A stretch of DNA of 64,000 nucleotides from Segatella albensis DSM 11370 = JCM 12258 (GTDB taxonomy: Bacteria > Bacteroidota > Bacteroidia > Bacteroidales > Bacteroidaceae): positions 186,001 to 250,000 of the forward strand of contig NZ_AUFP01000002.1 of the NCBI RefSeq assembly GCF_000426565.1, in the 5' to 3' direction. The position numbers were made by a program, and so were the translations under genes. Position 1 is the first letter of the stretch; every line of letters starts with the position of its first letter. The notes below the pieces were generated by a model. The model made no database searches, was not told where the DNA came from, and saw nothing but the letters and a program-made list of their open reading frames with translations. Shown here one piece after another: positions 34,918-43,571 of this stretch.

Positions 34918-36040
34918 CAACCATAATACGGGCAGCATTATCAGGAGCGATAGTGTTGCCCAGTTTTATACGAATACCCTGATATCCTTCAAGCATTTGT
35001 TCCCGATATTTCTGTCCTGGAAGAATCTTATATAATTCATCCACGAGTCCATCCACCGTAAAACGGTCTGCAAGCATTTCTGGAACAACTTCCTTACCAG
35101 CTATCAGATTTACCAGTGATATAAATTTCACCTTAATAATATGTTTAAAGGCAAAACGAATAAACTTAGGTAATGGCGTTTCATAACAAACGACCTGAGG
35201 GACATCAAACAAAGCCGTTTCAAGAGTTGCCGTTCCACTGGTAACCAATGCCGCCTGACTATGCGCCAACAGCGGATAAGTATCACTACTGACCTTTTTC
35301 ACACAAGTTCCATCAATATACTTCTGATAAAACTTATCCTCTATAGAAGGAGCACCAGCCAAAACAATCTGATAATCCTCAAAATGCGAAGCAGCCTCCA
35401 CCATCGCAGGTAAGTTATCTTTAATTTCCTGTTTTCTACTACCTGCAAGAAGCGCAATAATAGGGCGCGAAGAGTCAAGATTATTCCTATTACAGAAATC
35501 CTCGTAACCTTCATGATAATCAGAGCGGAACTCAGCAATTTCCTGTGCAGTAGGATTACCCACATAATGTATTTTATACTTATGCTTTTCCTCATAGAAA
35601 GGCACTTCAAAAGGCAAGATAGAAAACATTTCTTTCACATCCCTCTTTATAGCCTTTATTCGCCATTCCTTCCATGCCCATATCTTAGGAGAAATGTAAT
35701 AATAAACCGGAATTTTAGTCTTGGCCTTCAAGAACTTGGCTATATTCAGATTAAAGCCAGGATAATCAACAAGAATAACCACATCTGGATTCCAAGTGAC
35801 TATATCCTGTTTACACATAGCCATATTCTTAAATATCGTAGGAAGATGAAGAAGAACAGGAACAAACCCCATATAGGCCAGCTCTTTATAATGGCGTACA
35901 CAAGTACCCCCCTCAGCTTTCATCAGATCGCCGCCAAAGAAACGGAATTCAGCATTCTGATCAAAATATTTCAAAGATCGCATTAATCTTGAAGCATGCA
36001 AATCTCCACTAGCTTCCCCTACGATAATATAGTATTTCAT
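34898..36040 (-). CDS. lpxB: Lipid-A-disaccharide synthase
   Basis: GT19 glycosyltransferase that joins UDP-diacylglucosamine and lipid X to form the lipid A disaccharide on the inner membrane. The 380 residues begin YYIIVGEASGDLHASRLM, with FRFFGGDLM following. Further signatures are VILVDYPGFNLNIAKF (about 92-107), YYISPKIWAW, LLAGSRKQEI (about 193-202) and VTSGTATLETALFDVPQVV near 275-293. Length is normal. Its start overlaps the surE stop by 4 bases. Confidence 0.96.
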   Translation of the reverse strand: MKYYIIVGEASGDLHASRLMRSLKYFDQNAEFRFFGGDLMKAEGGTCVRHYKELAYMGFVPVLLHLPTIFKNMAMCKQDIVTWNPDVVILVDYPGFNLNIAKFLKAKTKIPVYYYISPKIWAWKEWRIKAIKRDVKEMFSILPFEVPFYEEKHKYKIHYVGNPTAQEIAEFRSDYHEGYEDFCNRNNLDSSRPIIALLAGSRKQEIKDNLPAMVEAASHFEDYQIVLAGAPSIEDKFYQKYIDGTCVKKVSSDTYPLLAHSQAALVTSGTATLETALFDVPQVVCYETPLPKFIRFAFKHIIKVKFISLVNLIAGKEVVPEMLADRFTVDGLVDELYKILPGQKYREQMLEGYQGIRIKLGNTIAPDNAARIMVDLLSQK

Positions 36041-36807
36041 AAATTCCAGTTTTTGAGTTCTTTCATAAATTCATAAGCTGTAACATCCATCGTTGTAGGT
36101 GTGATAGATACATATCCATGAGTCAATGCCCACTGATCAGTATCTTCGGCATCAGGTTCATCATTACGATACTCCCCTACCATCCAATAGTAGTCATAAT
36201 TACGAGGATGACGTTCTTTCACGACCTCATTTATCCAACTACCATAAGTCATCCTACATATTTTTGTACCCTTAAAAGGTGGCATCTTTGGGAAATTAAC
36301 ATTCAGACAAATTCCTTTAGGCAATCCCTCTTTTAACACACGAGCAACAATAGACCGCACATACTCTGACAAATAACTTAGATCTGCATTTTCATCATAG
36401 TTACAACTAGAGAATGCAATCGAAGGAATATATTTCATACATCCCTCCATGGCAACACCCATCGTACCAGAATAATGATTGTTTACAGAAGAATTATCAC
36501 CATGATTAATACCACCAAGGATAAGATCCGGTTTACGTTCTTTGCAGAACTGATCAAGAGCGATTTTAACACAGTCCACAGGAGTACCACTACAAGACCA
36601 CACCTCAACATCAGGAATTGTATAACGCCGCTTCAAGCGTAAATATTCAACCGCAGAAAAAGCACAAGAATAACCAGACCGAGCAGATTCCGGAGCACAC
36701 ACCAGAATATCGGCCATATCTTTAAGGAATTCAACAAGATATCTTATTCCTCCCGAATGATATCCATCATCATTCGAAATCAATATCAAAGGTTTCTTAT
36801 CTTTCAT
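36037..36807 (-). CDS. surE: 5'/3'-nucleotidase SurE
   Basis: Metal-dependent nucleoside-monophosphate phosphatase linked to stationary-phase survival. The 256-residue protein carries LISNDDGYHSGGIRYL (about residues 8-23, paired Asp ligands), a Ser in APESARSGYSC and the GGINHGDNSSVNNHYSGTMG segment (about 98-117). Length is normal. It overlaps lpxB by 4 bases. A -7-like TACTTTTG lies on the minus strand at 36837-36830. Confidence 0.95.
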   Translation of the reverse strand: MKDKKPLILISNDDGYHSGGIRYLVEFLKDMADILVCAPESARSGYSCAFSAVEYLRLKRRYTIPDVEVWSCSGTPVDCVKIALDQFCKERKPDLILGGINHGDNSSVNNHYSGTMGVAMEGCMKYIPSIAFSSCNYDENADLSYLSEYVRSIVARVLKEGLPKGICLNVNFPKMPPFKGTKICRMTYGSWINEVVKERHPRNYDYYWMVGEYRNDEPDAEDTDQWALTHGYVSITPTTMDVTAYEFMKELKNWNL

Positions 36808-36919
36808 ATTTCACTCATTAATTTCGATGCAAAAGTACTAAAAAAAGGTTTAAATATCGTATTTCTCACATATAATTTGTAACTTTGCAATCAAAACTTG
36901 TATTGAAAGGAATAAGAAA

Positions 36920-37687
36920 ATGGGAAAAATAATTGCATTAGCCAATCAAAAAGGCGGTGTGGGCAAAACGACAACCACAATAAACTTGGCTGCGTCATTG
37001 GCTACACTCGAAAAGACTGTCCTAGTTGTCGATGCAGACCCACAAGCTAATGCTTCAAGTGGTTTAGGTGTCGACATTAAAGAAGTTGACTGTTCCTTAT
37101 ATGAGTGCATCATTGACCACACAGATGTTCGCGATGCCATCTACACTACAGATATTGATGGCCTAGATATCATCCCTAGCCATATTGATTTGGTCGGTGC
37201 TGAAATTGAAATGCTTAATCTTAACAACCGTGAAAAAGTAATCAAAGCACTTCTTGATCCAATTCGTGAAGAATACGATTACATATTGATAGACTGCTCG
37301 CCATCATTAGGCTTGATTACGGTCAACTCTCTTACGGCTGCAGATTCTGTCATCATTCCAGTGCAGTGTGAGTATTTTGCACTTGAAGGAATCAGCAAAC
37401 TTCTGAACACGATCAAGATTATCAAGAGCAAGCTCAATCCGAAATTGGAAATCGAAGGCTTCCTGTTGACAATGTACGACAGTCGTCTTCGCTTGGCAAA
37501 TCAGATATACGACGAGGTAAAACGTCATTTCCAGGAATTGGTTTTCAAAACCGTTATCCAGCGCAACGTTAAATTATCAGAAAGTCCTAGTCACGGACTT
37601 CCTGTTATCCTTTACGATGCGGATTCTACAGGAGCGAAGAATCATCTTGCATTAGCCAAGGAAATCATCAATAAAAATGAAAAGTGA
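36920..37687 (+). CDS. parA: ParA/Soj chromosome-partitioning ATPase
   Basis: Walker-type ATPase that moves ParB-parS complexes over the nucleoid. The 255-residue protein has the deviant Walker A KGGVGKTTTTINLA (about 11-24), the VVDADPQANASSG motif (about 38-50) and YDYILIDCSPSLGLIT (about 117-132). Length identifies a chromosomal (short) ParA without N-terminal HTH. parB follows 10 bases later. A -7 box TAACTTTG lies at 36880-36887. Confidence 0.95.
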   Translation: MGKIIALANQKGGVGKTTTTINLAASLATLEKTVLVVDADPQANASSGLGVDIKEVDCSLYECIIDHTDVRDAIYTTDIDGLDIIPSHIDLVGAEIEMLNLNNREKVIKALLDPIREEYDYILIDCSPSLGLITVNSLTAADSVIIPVQCEYFALEGISKLLNTIKIIKSKLNPKLEIEGFLLTMYDSRLRLANQIYDEVKRHFQELVFKTVIQRNVKLSESPSHGLPVILYDADSTGAKNHLALAKEIINKNEK

Positions 37688-37697
37688 AAATTAGAAA

Positions 37698-38621
37698 ATG
37701 GCAGTACACAAGAAGTTTAATCATAGCACAAAGACAAATGCACTAGGTCGTGGACTCGACGCATTGATTTCTACAGAACCGATTAGCACTTCGGGTAGTA
37801 GCACTATCAACGAAATTGCAATCGATCAAATTGAGCCCAATCCTAACCAGCCACGTAGAGAATTTGATGACGAAGCTTTAAAAGAATTGGCAAGCAGTAT
37901 TGCTCAGATTGGTATCATTCAGCCTATTACCCTTCGACAGGTAACCGAGAATAGATTTCAGATCATTGCAGGAGAACGTCGATGGAGAGCCTCTCAATTA
38001 GCTGGGCTGAAAGCTATACCTGCATATATTCGTACCATCAGTGATGAGAATGTCATGGAAATGGCACTCGTCGAGAATATCCAGAGAGAAGATTTAAATG
38101 CGATAGAAATCGCTTTGGCATACGAGCATCTCTTGGAAAATACGGGTATGACACAGGAGAAGGTTTCTGAGCGCGTAGGAAAGAGCCGTGCTGCCATCGC
38201 CAACTACCTAAGATTGCTCAAGTTGCCGGCTCAGGTACAAATGGCATTACAAAAGAAGGAGATTGATATGGGACACGCCCGTGCCCTTCTCTCTCTCGAC
38301 AGTCCTTCGCTACAGATAAAGCTCTTCAAGGAAATCCAGAAGAACGGATATTCTGTACGCAAAGTAGAAGAACTCGTTCAGCAACTAAAGAACGGAGAAG
38401 ACATAGAAAGTGGAAAGAAGAAGATTGCTGCAAAAGCACAACTTCCAGAGGAATTCAACATTCTAAAACAAAGACTTTCCAGTTTTCTGAACACCAAAGT
38501 TCAAATGACATGTTCACCAAAGGGAAAAGGAAAGATCAGTATTCCTTTCTCTAACGAAGAAGAACTTGAGCACATCATGAATGTGTTCGACAAATTGAAA
38601 GAGGATCAGCAAAGTGAATAA
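37698..38621 (+). CDS. parB: ParB/Spo0J chromosome-partitioning protein
   Basis: CTPase clamp that loads at parS. The 307 residues contain the N-terminal LGRGLDALI motif (about 14-22), the ParB/Srx CTP-binding domain with NPNQPRREF and GERRWRASQLA (about 94-104), and the central HTH around GMTQEKVSERVGKSRAAIANYLRLL. A C-terminal dimerisation segment follows. No sequence resembling a parS palindrome was seen in this window. The next gene begins with GTG inside its last codons. Confidence 0.95.
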   Translation: MAVHKKFNHSTKTNALGRGLDALISTEPISTSGSSTINEIAIDQIEPNPNQPRREFDDEALKELASSIAQIGIIQPITLRQVTENRFQIIAGERRWRASQLAGLKAIPAYIRTISDENVMEMALVENIQREDLNAIEIALAYEHLLENTGMTQEKVSERVGKSRAAIANYLRLLKLPAQVQMALQKKEIDMGHARALLSLDSPSLQIKLFKEIQKNGYSVRKVEELVQQLKNGEDIESGKKKIAAKAQLPEEFNILKQRLSSFLNTKVQMTCSPKGKGKISIPFSNEEELEHIMNVFDKLKEDQQSE

Positions 38622-39315
38622 ACTATTTCTGTTTTGTCTAGCTACCACTCTACTTCTTGCACCATCTAAGATGAAGGCGCAAGAAGTTGTTGATACTACG
38701 AATACCCAAGTAGTCGACGATGATATGGACTTTATCATAGCCGACTCCCTTGACAAAGCGAAGTCTACAAGCAACATCAAGCCCAAACGACAAAAAAGAG
38801 ATTGGAATACATGGAAACCAGACGTCAAGAGAGCGCTATGGCTTTCTGTCGTATTACCAGGAGCAGGACAGATCTATAATCACAAATACTGGAAACTGCC
38901 TATTTTCTATGGAGGTGTCGTGGGATGTGTATATGCTATGACATGGAACAACAATATGTATAGAGATTATTCCCAAGCATATATGGACCTTGTAGATAAC
39001 AATCCTTCAACACAAAGCTATAATCAATTCCTACATTTAGGAAACAAAATTACACCAGAGAATAAAGCACGCTACGAGGAAATATTCCGTAAGCGTAAAG
39101 ACCGCTATCGTAGATGGCGCGACCTAAGTGTTTTCTCACTTATTGGTGTCTATGCTCTCTCTATCATTGATGCATACGTTGACGCTTCTCTAAGTGATTT
39201 CGATATCTCTAAAGATCTCAGTATGCACATTCAACCAACGATTATCAATAATCAACTAAACAGCAGTCCGCTAAGCTCCGGTGCAATTGGATTGCAATGT
39301 AGTCTTAACTTTTAA
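38614..39315 (+). CDS. DUF5683 membrane-associated protein
   Basis: A 233-residue protein of the DUF5683 group. An N-terminal signal-like sequence (NKLFLFCLATTLLLAPSKMKA) is followed by the conserved core SVVLPGAGQIYNHKYWKLPI with FYGGVVGCVYAMT (about 88-120), where PGAGQIYN is the family hallmark, and a further hydrophobic segment near 165-185. The start is GTG at 38614, overlapping parB by 8 bases; it gives a complete signal peptide. Function is unknown. The constant position between parB and the transglycosylase hints at an envelope role. Confidence 0.8.
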   Translation: MNKLFLFCLATTLLLAPSKMKAQEVVDTTNTQVVDDDMDFIIADSLDKAKSTSNIKPKRQKRDWNTWKPDVKRALWLSVVLPGAGQIYNHKYWKLPIFYGGVVGCVYAMTWNNNMYRDYSQAYMDLVDNNPSTQSYNQFLHLGNKITPENKARYEEIFRKRKDRYRRWRDLSVFSLIGVYALSIIDAYVDASLSDFDISKDLSMHIQPTIINNQLNSSPLSSGAIGLQCSLNF

Positions 39316-39332
39316 ATTCAACAAGCATTATA

Positions 39333-40691
39333 ATGAAGAAAATACATCTACTATTGGTTCTATTCCTCTCTTTCTGGAGTTGCGCGATGCAAGCCCAGAA
39401 TAAGGTTGAGAATGATGTTATTACTGTAACCGATAGTTTAGGAAACAAACAAGATATCGATATACCAGAGGGTATGTTTGTAGACGTAGATAGTCTTTTG
39501 CATTTATATAACTCCAGAACCTATCTGCAACCAGATACATCTTGTAACTACAAGGACGTAAACCCTATCTACGATGAGGAGGTATATATCAATCGATTGA
39601 AACGACTTCCGACGATCATAGAGATGCCATACAATGAGGTGGTACAGAAATTCATAGACCATTATAGTAATGACTTGCGTCGTTCTGTCAGCTATATGTT
39701 AGGTGCTCAGAATTTCTATATTCCTATTTTTGAGCAGGCATTGGAAGCATACAACCTACCCCTTGAACTGAAATATCTGCCAGTAATCGAGTCTGCTCTA
39801 AATCCTAATGCTGTTTCCCGAGTCGGTGCCACAGGTCTTTGGCAATTCATGATTGGTACAGGAAAGCGATATGGACTTCAAGTCAACTCTCTGGTCGATG
39901 AGCGACGTGATCCGATAAAAGCATCTTATGCCGCAGCTCATTATCTGAGTGACTTATACAAGATCTTTGATGACTGGAACTTAGTTATCGCAGCATATAA
40001 TTGTGGCCCGGACAAAGTAAACAAGGCTATACACCGCGCCAAAGGTGATGCTGACTATTGGAACATATACCCTTATCTTCCTAAGGAAACAAGAGGATAT
40101 GTACCTGCATTTATCGCTGCCAACTACATTATGAATTACTATTGCGAGCACAACATCTGTCCGATGCTTACGAGTTTACCGGCGAAGACTGATACCATCG
40201 TCATCAACAAAGATGTTCATTTCGACCAGATTGCCGCAGTATTAGGTATCGACAAGGATTTGTTGGCTGAACTAAACCCACAATATCGCCATGAATATAT
40301 TAACGGATTCAGTTCACCGGCAACGGTACGTCTTCCGTCTTCTCTTATCGGAACATACATCGACCGTGAAGATTCCATCTATAACTATAAAGCTGACGAA
40401 TATCTCATGAAGAGAACCATCGTGGAGGTGAATCATGAGGCCCCGTCTTACTCTAGAAGAAGAAGTAGTCATAAGAAGAGTAGCAAACCTTCTAACAGTG
40501 GTTCACGGAATACCAAGAAGAAAAATAAAAAAGACAAGAAGGAGAAAAAGCAGCAAAGCGTTACGATCAAGAGTGGTGACACACTCTCAGAAATCGCAGA
40601 GCGCAACCATACCACCGTTAAGAAACTGAAGAAACTTAACGGAATAAAAGGAAACGGCATCCGTTCCGGAAAGAAAATCAGAATCAAATAA
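39333..40691 (+). CDS. mltD: MltD-type lytic transglycosylase with LysM domain
   Basis: Cleaves peptidoglycan glycan strands with formation of anhydromuropeptides. The 452 residues begin with a signal peptide (MKKIHLLLVLFLSFWSCAMQA). An SLT domain follows, with the catalytic Glu in YLPVIESALNP (about 148-158) and GATGLWQFMIGTGKRYGL, then IAAYNCGP. A Lys/Ser-rich linker (about 375-405) leads to one C-terminal LysM repeat, SGDTLSEIAERNHTTVKKL, that binds peptidoglycan. The family often has two or more LysM copies; one is visible here, with a degenerate LysM-like stretch near residues 290-330. Confidence 0.92.
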   Translation: MKKIHLLLVLFLSFWSCAMQAQNKVENDVITVTDSLGNKQDIDIPEGMFVDVDSLLHLYNSRTYLQPDTSCNYKDVNPIYDEEVYINRLKRLPTIIEMPYNEVVQKFIDHYSNDLRRSVSYMLGAQNFYIPIFEQALEAYNLPLELKYLPVIESALNPNAVSRVGATGLWQFMIGTGKRYGLQVNSLVDERRDPIKASYAAAHYLSDLYKIFDDWNLVIAAYNCGPDKVNKAIHRAKGDADYWNIYPYLPKETRGYVPAFIAANYIMNYYCEHNICPMLTSLPAKTDTIVINKDVHFDQIAAVLGIDKDLLAELNPQYRHEYINGFSSPATVRLPSSLIGTYIDREDSIYNYKADEYLMKRTIVEVNHEAPSYSRRRSSHKKSSKPSNSGSRNTKKKNKKDKKEKKQQSVTIKSGDTLSEIAERNHTTVKKLKKLNGIKGNGIRSGKKIRIK

Positions 40692-40730
40692 AAGTTCTTT
40701 GTGCATAAATTAATATAAGGAGATTAGGAT

Positions 40731-43022
40731 ATGGACGATCAAAATTTGAAAGACTTGGAAAGAGAACAAGCCGATAACAAAATGATCAATGATGCGTTTC
40801 AGCATCTTCTTGACACCTATCTAGCGTCACGACACAGAAAGAAAATCGACATCGTGACCAAAGCTTTCAATTTTGCCCGACAAGCTCACAAGGGAGTGAG
40901 AAGATTATCGGGTGAACCTTATATCATGCACCCTATCGCCGTAGCTCAGATTGCATGCGAAGAGATGGGACTCGGATCTACCAGTATCTGTTCCGCTCTT
41001 CTTCATGATGTTGTAGAAGACACAGACTATACCGTAGAAGATATCCAGAACATTTTTGGTCCGAAGATAGCACAAATCGTTGATGGACTAACCAAGATCA
41101 GCGGTGGCATCTTTGGTGACAAGGCTTCTGCACAGGCCGAGAACTTCAAGAAACTTCTGCTCACGATGAGTGATGATATCCGTGTCATCCTCATCAAGAT
41201 TTGTGACAGATTGCACAATATGCGAACCTTAGCCTCTCAGCCTGCTAACAAGCAATATAAGATTGCCGGAGAGACCTTATATATATATGCCCCGCTGGCC
41301 AATCGATTAGGATTAAATAAGATTAAGACCGAACTTGAGGATTTAAGTTTCCGCTATGATCACCCTGACGAGTATGCTAATATCGAGAAGAAACTCGCCA
41401 ATACAGAAAAACAAAGAGACTTCTTATTCGATAACTTTACTGCCCCGATAAAGAAGGCTCTTGACAAGATGGGAATACAGTATTCCATCAAAGCAAGAAT
41501 AAAGAGTCCATATTCTATTTGGTGTAAAATGCAGAACAAGCATGTCACCTTTGACGAGATCTACGACATCCTTGCTGTAAGAATCATTTTCACTCCAAAA
41601 GTAAGAACTGAAGAAATTAACGAATGTTTCAGTATATACGTTGCGATCAGTCAAATCTACAAGAGTCACCCTGACCGCTTACGTGATTGGTTGAATCATC
41701 CGAAAGCTAACGGCTATCAGGCTCTTCATGTCACTTTGATGAGTAAACTCGGAAGATGGGTCGAGGTACAAATTAGAAGTGACAGGATGGACGAAGTCGC
41801 AGAACAAGGTTTTGCTGCACATTGGAAATACAAAGAAGGTGAAGAGTACACGGAAGACGAGAACGAACTCAACGATTGGTTGAGTACTATCAAGGAAATC
41901 CTAGACGATCCACAACCTGATGCCATGGATTTTCTGGATAGCATCAAACTGAATCTGTTTGCGAGTGAAATCTTTGTATTCACCCCAAAGGGTGAAATCA
42001 AGACGTTGCCGGCAGGATGTACGGCTCTCGACTTTGCCTTCCAATTGCATACATTCTTAGGAAGTCATTGTATTGGAGCTAAGGTAAATCATAAACTAGT
42101 TCCACTAAGTCATAAACTAAATAGTGGTGACCAAGTTGAGATTCTTACCTCAAAGAGCCAACACGTCAAACCTTCTTGGATTAACTTTGTCAGCACGGCA
42201 AAAGCCAGAAACAAAATTCAGGCAATCCTCCGTAGAGACAACAGAGAGATACAGAAGAAGGGAGAGAATATCCTCAACGATTGGCTTAAATCCAACAATC
42301 TGGAGTTAAGTACATCAATACTTGATAGATTATGTGACTATCATGACATGAAGAAGCACGAAAACTTCTTCCAGTCATTGGGTGACTATAGTATCATCCT
42401 TGGAGAAAAAGACATCGATGAGATACAAGGTAAGAACAAGAACAAACGAGATGGTGCCAGCAAAGGTTGGAGACGCTATGTGCCTTTCTTAGGTAAAAAG
42501 ACAAACGACGCTGAAACCGAAGAGGCTACCGAAGATTTCCAGAAATACTTTGTTGTCGATAAAAACTTCAATAAGAAGAAACCTATCATCATCTCAGAAA
42601 AGAACATTCATCAGTTCATCTTCCCAGAATGTTGCCATGCCATACCAGGAGACGACATCTTAGGATATATCGACAATCAGAACCATATTGAGATACACAA
42701 GCGCGCCTGTAAGGTAGCCACGAAATTAAAATCCAGTTTCGGTAACAGGATTGTCGATGCAAAATGGAACATGCATAAGCAATTATTCTTCGATGCCACC
42801 ATTGAACTACAAGGTATCGACAGAAAAGGTATGCTGTTGGATGTATCCAAGGTCATATCAGGACAACTGAATGTGGACATTCACCGCATCACCGTCAATA
42901 GTGACGAAGGTATCTTTGATGGAAAGATAGACTTGAAAGTTCACGACCGAGACGATGTAAAGGTCATCATGGACAACCTTAAGGGTATTGACGGATTACA
43001 AGAAGTACAGCAAATCAAATAA
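40731..43022 (+). CDS. RelA/SpoT bifunctional (p)ppGpp synthetase/hydrolase
   Basis: Long Rel-type stringent-response enzyme of 763 residues. The HD hydrolase domain is intact (YIMHPIAVAQIA and ALLHDVVEDTDYT, about 63-105). The synthetase domain follows (VEVQIRSDRMDEVAEQG with FAAHWKYKEG near 344-370), then TGS (EIFVFTPKGEIKTLPAGC, about 406-423) and a C-terminal ACT domain (about 690-763). The intact HD residues suggest that it can degrade (p)ppGpp. A low-complexity charged insert lies near 565-600. It ends the plus-strand run begun at parA; a palindromic repeat follows after 10 bases. Confidence 0.93.
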   Translation: MDDQNLKDLEREQADNKMINDAFQHLLDTYLASRHRKKIDIVTKAFNFARQAHKGVRRLSGEPYIMHPIAVAQIACEEMGLGSTSICSALLHDVVEDTDYTVEDIQNIFGPKIAQIVDGLTKISGGIFGDKASAQAENFKKLLLTMSDDIRVILIKICDRLHNMRTLASQPANKQYKIAGETLYIYAPLANRLGLNKIKTELEDLSFRYDHPDEYANIEKKLANTEKQRDFLFDNFTAPIKKALDKMGIQYSIKARIKSPYSIWCKMQNKHVTFDEIYDILAVRIIFTPKVRTEEINECFSIYVAISQIYKSHPDRLRDWLNHPKANGYQALHVTLMSKLGRWVEVQIRSDRMDEVAEQGFAAHWKYKEGEEYTEDENELNDWLSTIKEILDDPQPDAMDFLDSIKLNLFASEIFVFTPKGEIKTLPAGCTALDFAFQLHTFLGSHCIGAKVNHKLVPLSHKLNSGDQVEILTSKSQHVKPSWINFVSTAKARNKIQAILRRDNREIQKKGENILNDWLKSNNLELSTSILDRLCDYHDMKKHENFFQSLGDYSIILGEKDIDEIQGKNKNKRDGASKGWRRYVPFLGKKTNDAETEEATEDFQKYFVVDKNFNKKKPIIISEKNIHQFIFPECCHAIPGDDILGYIDNQNHIEIHKRACKVATKLKSSFGNRIVDAKWNMHKQLFFDATIELQGIDRKGMLLDVSKVISGQLNVDIHRITVNSDEGIFDGKIDLKVHDRDDVKVIMDNLKGIDGLQEVQQIK

Positions 43023-43032
43023 TGACGAACAT

Positions 43033-43069
43033 ACGCAGTTAACAGTATGGAATTACGAGTTAACTGCGT
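43033..43069. repeat. Second copy of the ACGCAGTTAAC palindrome
   Basis: ACGCAGTTAAC (43033-43043) and GTTAACTGCGT (43059-43069) form a perfect 11-base inverted repeat with a 15-base loop. The loop ends TTACGA, matching the TTACGA beside the copy at 13795-13832. As there, it lies just after a plus-strand stop and before a convergent minus-strand gene, with no T-tract. Confidence 0.8.
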
Positions 43070-43115
43070 TCCAACTCAGAAAGGCAATAGGAATTCCAAG
43101 GCAAAGATAATATGA

Positions 43116-43463
43116 TCACACGATCATGTCCAAAGATTTTTTCAAATCCTTGAGTTGCTCACGGACAGATAACAACGTTTCCAATATCTCGCTAGTTCTG
43201 TCTGCACCGGCACGATTCTCATTGATATACTTACGAGCAGCAGCAATTTTGAATCCACGAACCTTGATCAAGTTATAAATCAATTTAACCTGTTCAATAT
43301 CCTTATCGTTGTATTGCCGTACTTTATTAGCCGTAACCTTAGGACGAAGGTGTGGGAACTCCTTTTCCCAGAATCTCAGAGTAGACTCATTTACACCAAC
43401 CATAGAGGCAACCTCTTTGATTGAATAGTACAATTTCACGTTTTTGTTCGGATTCAACGGCAT
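43116..43463 (-). CDS. MerR-family transcriptional regulator (HTH only)
   Basis: A 115-residue protein with an N-terminal MerR winged-helix domain (YYSIKEVASMVGVNESTLRFW, about 12-32, then RQYNDKDIEQVKLIYNLI) and a short C-terminal coiled coil (about 85-113). It lacks cysteines or a ligand domain, as in the short Bacteroidota MerR proteins of unknown target. It is transcribed divergently from alaS with 108 bases between them, and a minus-strand -7 box TATCTTTG lies at 43499-43492. Confidence 0.88.
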   Translation of the reverse strand: MPLNPNKNVKLYYSIKEVASMVGVNESTLRFWEKEFPHLRPKVTANKVRQYNDKDIEQVKLIYNLIKVRGFKIAAARKYINENRAGADRTSEILETLLSVREQLKDLKKSLDMIV

Positions 43464-43571
43464 AATTCTTCGTTTTTATATCTTTTAAATGCAAAGATAA
43501 TAAAATCTATCAACTTTTTCGTATCTTTGCACATGATTTTTTAGAAAAGATAAAATTAAAGCATAAATAAT

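Noticed and set aside
36920..38621. parS site or replication origin near parAB
   Set aside because: I looked for a TGTTTCACGTGAAACA-like palindrome and for DnaA-box clusters and saw neither; parAB alone does not locate an origin.
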